Source: Desulfohalobiaceae bacterium (GTDB lineage: Bacteria; Desulfobacterota; Desulfovibrionia; Desulfovibrionales; Desulfothermaceae). Taken from it: DNA of 16,259 nucleotides. Numbering within the stretch: the first letter of the stretch is position 1; each line of letters opens with the position of its first letter. Made by a program: the position numbers and the translations under genes. Below are positions 14,601 to 16,259 of the stretch, in pieces. The DNA is taken from the NCBI GenBank assembly GCA_021737525.1, contig JAIPDU010000012.1, positions 1-16,259 on the forward strand. Reading direction: 5' to 3'. The notes under the pieces were generated by a model that saw only the letters and a list, made by a program, of their open reading frames with translations, did no database searches and had not been told where the DNA came from.

Positions 14601-14679
14601 GTAACTGTTCACCACCTTGCTGAACCGTGAGCCTACCCGGGTAGGCTTATCCTGATCAGGGAGTTGGGTGAATAGTTAC
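14601..14679. repeat. 79-bp nested inverted-repeat element between CoA-transferase and SDR genes
   Basis: Outer arms of 13 bases (14601-14613 and 14667-14679) match as an inverted repeat at 12 of 13 positions, and the odd pair would be G-U in RNA. Nearly concentric with them is a perfect 18-bp palindrome, AGCCTACCCGGGTAGGCT (14630-14647), and CCTGATCAGG (14651-14660) is a third dyad. It fills most of the 137-bp gap after the CoA-transferase stop. No T-run follows, so it is not a standard terminator. It looks like a small mobile or REP-like hairpin element, or a structured mRNA spacer. Confidence 0.6.
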
Positions 14680-14695
14680 GATTTTCAACGCCCTG

Positions 14696-16259
14696 TTAGT
14701 CCTTATTGGCGAGCAGGTCCCTGTGCAGATCCATGGTCTCTTCCCGGAACAGGCGCGGATCCATCTGCTTGAGCTCGGGGCTGACAAGGGGCCTGAAGGC
14801 CATGTTGGCCATGATGTCCCGCTCCATATCGATGCCCGGGGCGATCTCCACGAGCTCCAGGCCGTCCGGGGTGAGGCGGAAGACGCACCTCTCGGTGACG
14901 TAGAGCACCGGCTGCTCGCGCTCCACAGCGTATGCCGCGCTGAAGGTGTCGTGCTCCACGCGTTCCAGGAATTTCGTGTGCTTGCCTTCCTGACGGATGC
15001 GGAGCTCGCCGTCCTCCAGGGCGATATCCAGCCCCCCGGCGGTGAAGGTCCCCACAAAGACGACCCGCTGGGCCTTCTGGCTGATGTTGATGAATCCCCC
15101 GGCTCCGGCCAGCTTGGAGCCGAATTTGCTCACGTTGAGGTTTCCTTCCCGGTCCGCCTGGGCCAATCCCAGGAAGGCGAGGTCCAGGCCGCCGCCATCG
15201 TAGAAGTCGAACTGTTCCGGCTGGGAGATCAGGGTCCCAACGTTGGTGGCAGCCCCGAAATTGAGCCCTCCGGAGGGAATGCCGCCGAAGACCCCCGGCT
15301 CGGTGGTCAGGGTGATGTGGCCCAGGATGTTCTCCTCGTTGGCGATGTTGGCCACGCCCTCGGGCATGCCGATGCCCAGATTGACCACGGATTCGGGGCG
15401 GAGCTCCATTGACGCCCGCCTGGCGATAACCTTGCGCGCGGAGAGCTCCATGGGCGGAATGGATTGCATGGGCTTCTTGATCTCTCCGCTGAAGGAGGGG
15501 TCAAAGGGCTCCCCGAAGGTCTGCCAGTGGTGTTCCGGTTCGGAGAGGACCACGTGGTCCACCAGGCTCTCGGGCAGAACCACGTTCCGCGCGTTCAGGC
15601 TGCCGGCCTCGGCGATCCGCTCCACCTGCACGATCACCGTTCCCCCGGAGTTCTTGGCAGCGGAAGCGATGGCCAGATTCTCCAGGATCAGGGCCTCCTT
15701 CTCCATACTGACATTGCCCCGCGTGTCCGCTGTGGTTCCCCGCAAAAGGGCCACATGGACGGGCATGGTCTTGTAGGCCAGATATTCCCTGCCGTCGAAG
15801 TTGATCAGCTCCACCAGGTCCTCGCTGGTTTTGGGGTTGATCTTGCCTCCATCCTTGCGAGGGTCCACAAAGGAGCCCAGCCCCACCTCGGTGATGGTCC
15901 TCGGCTTGTGGGCGGCGATATCACGGAACATGTGGGATATGACCCCCTGGGGCAGGTTGTAGGCCTCGATCTCGTTGTTTACGGCCATTTCCTGCAGCTT
16001 GGGGACCAGCCCCCAGTGTCCGCCCACGACCCGCCGGACCATTCCCCGATGGCCGAGGTGGTTCAGACCGCGCTGTTTGCCGTCTCCCTGGCCCGCGGCG
16101 TAGATCAGGGTCAGGTCTCTGGGGTGCTCCGCTTCCCGGAAGCGCTCCTCCAGGGCGACCGCGAGGTATTCCGGAAAGCCGGTGCCCACGAAACCACCTG
16201 TCGCCACCGTATCCCCGTCCCGGATGAGCCGGGCCGCCTCGCCCGCGGAGAGGATGATG
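14696..16259 (-). CDS. Family I acyl-CoA:carboxylate CoA-transferase (fused alpha-beta, YdiF/propionate CoA-transferase type), partial (N-terminus beyond base 16259)
   Basis: About 520 residues are visible and the frame is open to the window edge; the beginning, probably only a few residues, is missing. The alpha half starts with AARLIRDGDTVATGGFVGTG, the usual N-terminal region of the family, and contains RGLNHLGHRGMVRRVVGGHWG. The beta half contains VVNLGIGMPEGVANIANEE and TTEPGVFGGIPSGGLNFGA. The Glu in TTEPGVFGG (about visible residue 320) corresponds to the glutamate that forms the acyl-CoA thioester intermediate in YdiF and clostridial propionate CoA-transferase. The enzyme moves CoA between short acyl groups such as acetyl, propionyl, lactyl or acetoacetyl. 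It appears to lead a run with the SDR and lactate permease. The substrate pair is not evident; acetyl-CoA with another short acid is the cautious guess. The GTG at 16207 is an internal valine, not the start. Confidence 0.9.
   Translation of the reverse strand, partial: IILSAGEAARLIRDGDTVATGGFVGTGFPEYLAVALEERFREAEHPRDLTLIYAAGQGDGKQRGLNHLGHRGMVRRVVGGHWGLVPKLQEMAVNNEIEAYNLPQGVISHMFRDIAAHKPRTITEVGLGSFVDPRKDGGKINPKTSEDLVELINFDGREYLAYKTMPVHVALLRGTTADTRGNVSMEKEALILENLAIASAAKNSGGTVIVQVERIAEAGSLNARNVVLPESLVDHVVLSEPEHHWQTFGEPFDPSFSGEIKKPMQSIPPMELSARKVIARRASMELRPESVVNLGIGMPEGVANIANEENILGHITLTTEPGVFGGIPSGGLNFGAATNVGTLISQPEQFDFYDGGGLDLAFLGLAQADREGNLNVSKFGSKLAGAGGFINISQKAQRVVFVGTFTAGGLDIALEDGELRIRQEGKHTKFLERVEHDTFSAAYAVEREQPVLYVTERCVFRLTPDGLELVEIAPGIDMERDIMANMAFRPLVSPELKQMDPRLFREETMDLHRDLLANKD

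Noticed and set aside
16205..16207. GTG as start of the CoA-transferase
   Set aside because: The frame continues to the window edge with conserved N-terminal family sequence before it, so this is an internal valine.

Overview
The window looks like chromosomal DNA from a GC-rich, lactate-oxidising sulfate reducer of the Desulfovibrio type (Desulfobacterota). This is inferred from gene content, mainly a GlcD/GlcF-type D-lactate dehydrogenase next to an LldG protein and a fused LutB-LutA (LldH-like) protein. That set recalls the organic-acid oxidation cluster of Desulfovibrio vulgaris. Nothing in the sequence names the species.

Left block (1-9259, all minus strand; transcription runs right to left). 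A TRAP transporter for a small carboxylate is encoded first (dctP 9259-8099, dctQ 8011-7508, dctM 7436-6096), followed by a universal stress protein (6021-5527). A strong intrinsic terminator (5419-5387) then separates this unit from the oxidation genes: a FAD-dependent D-2-hydroxyacid (D-lactate or glycolate) dehydrogenase (5333-3948), its two-cluster/CCG electron-transfer partner (3945-2620), an LldG/LutC protein (2623-1994) and a fused LutB-LutA iron-sulfur protein (1688 to beyond base 1). A 305-bp gap before the last gene holds a 129-bp inverted-repeat element and one copy of a 52-bp repeat.

Middle (9260-11897). A roughly 509-bp, comparatively AT-rich control region rich in dyads separates the TRAP operon from a divergent plus-strand pair: an FCD-type GntR regulator (9769-10479) and a LarA-family nickel-pincer racemase (10635-11897). 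Convergent to larA lies the second copy of the 52-bp repeat.

Right block (11985-16259, minus strand). A fused family I CoA-transferase (start beyond base 16259) is followed by a short-chain dehydrogenase (14558-13764) and an LctP/LldP lactate permease (13682-11985). Hairpin or nested inverted-repeat elements lie in both gaps.

Taken together this is a 2-hydroxyacid (most likely lactate) uptake and oxidation island. It has two unrelated importers, a racemase that could interconvert D and L forms, separate D- and L-specific oxidation systems, and a local regulator. The CoA-transferase and SDR may activate or reduce a related acid. I found no CRISPR array, tRNA, rRNA, transposase or phage gene. 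The most unusual material is non-coding: several structured intergenic elements. No clearly novel protein system is visible.
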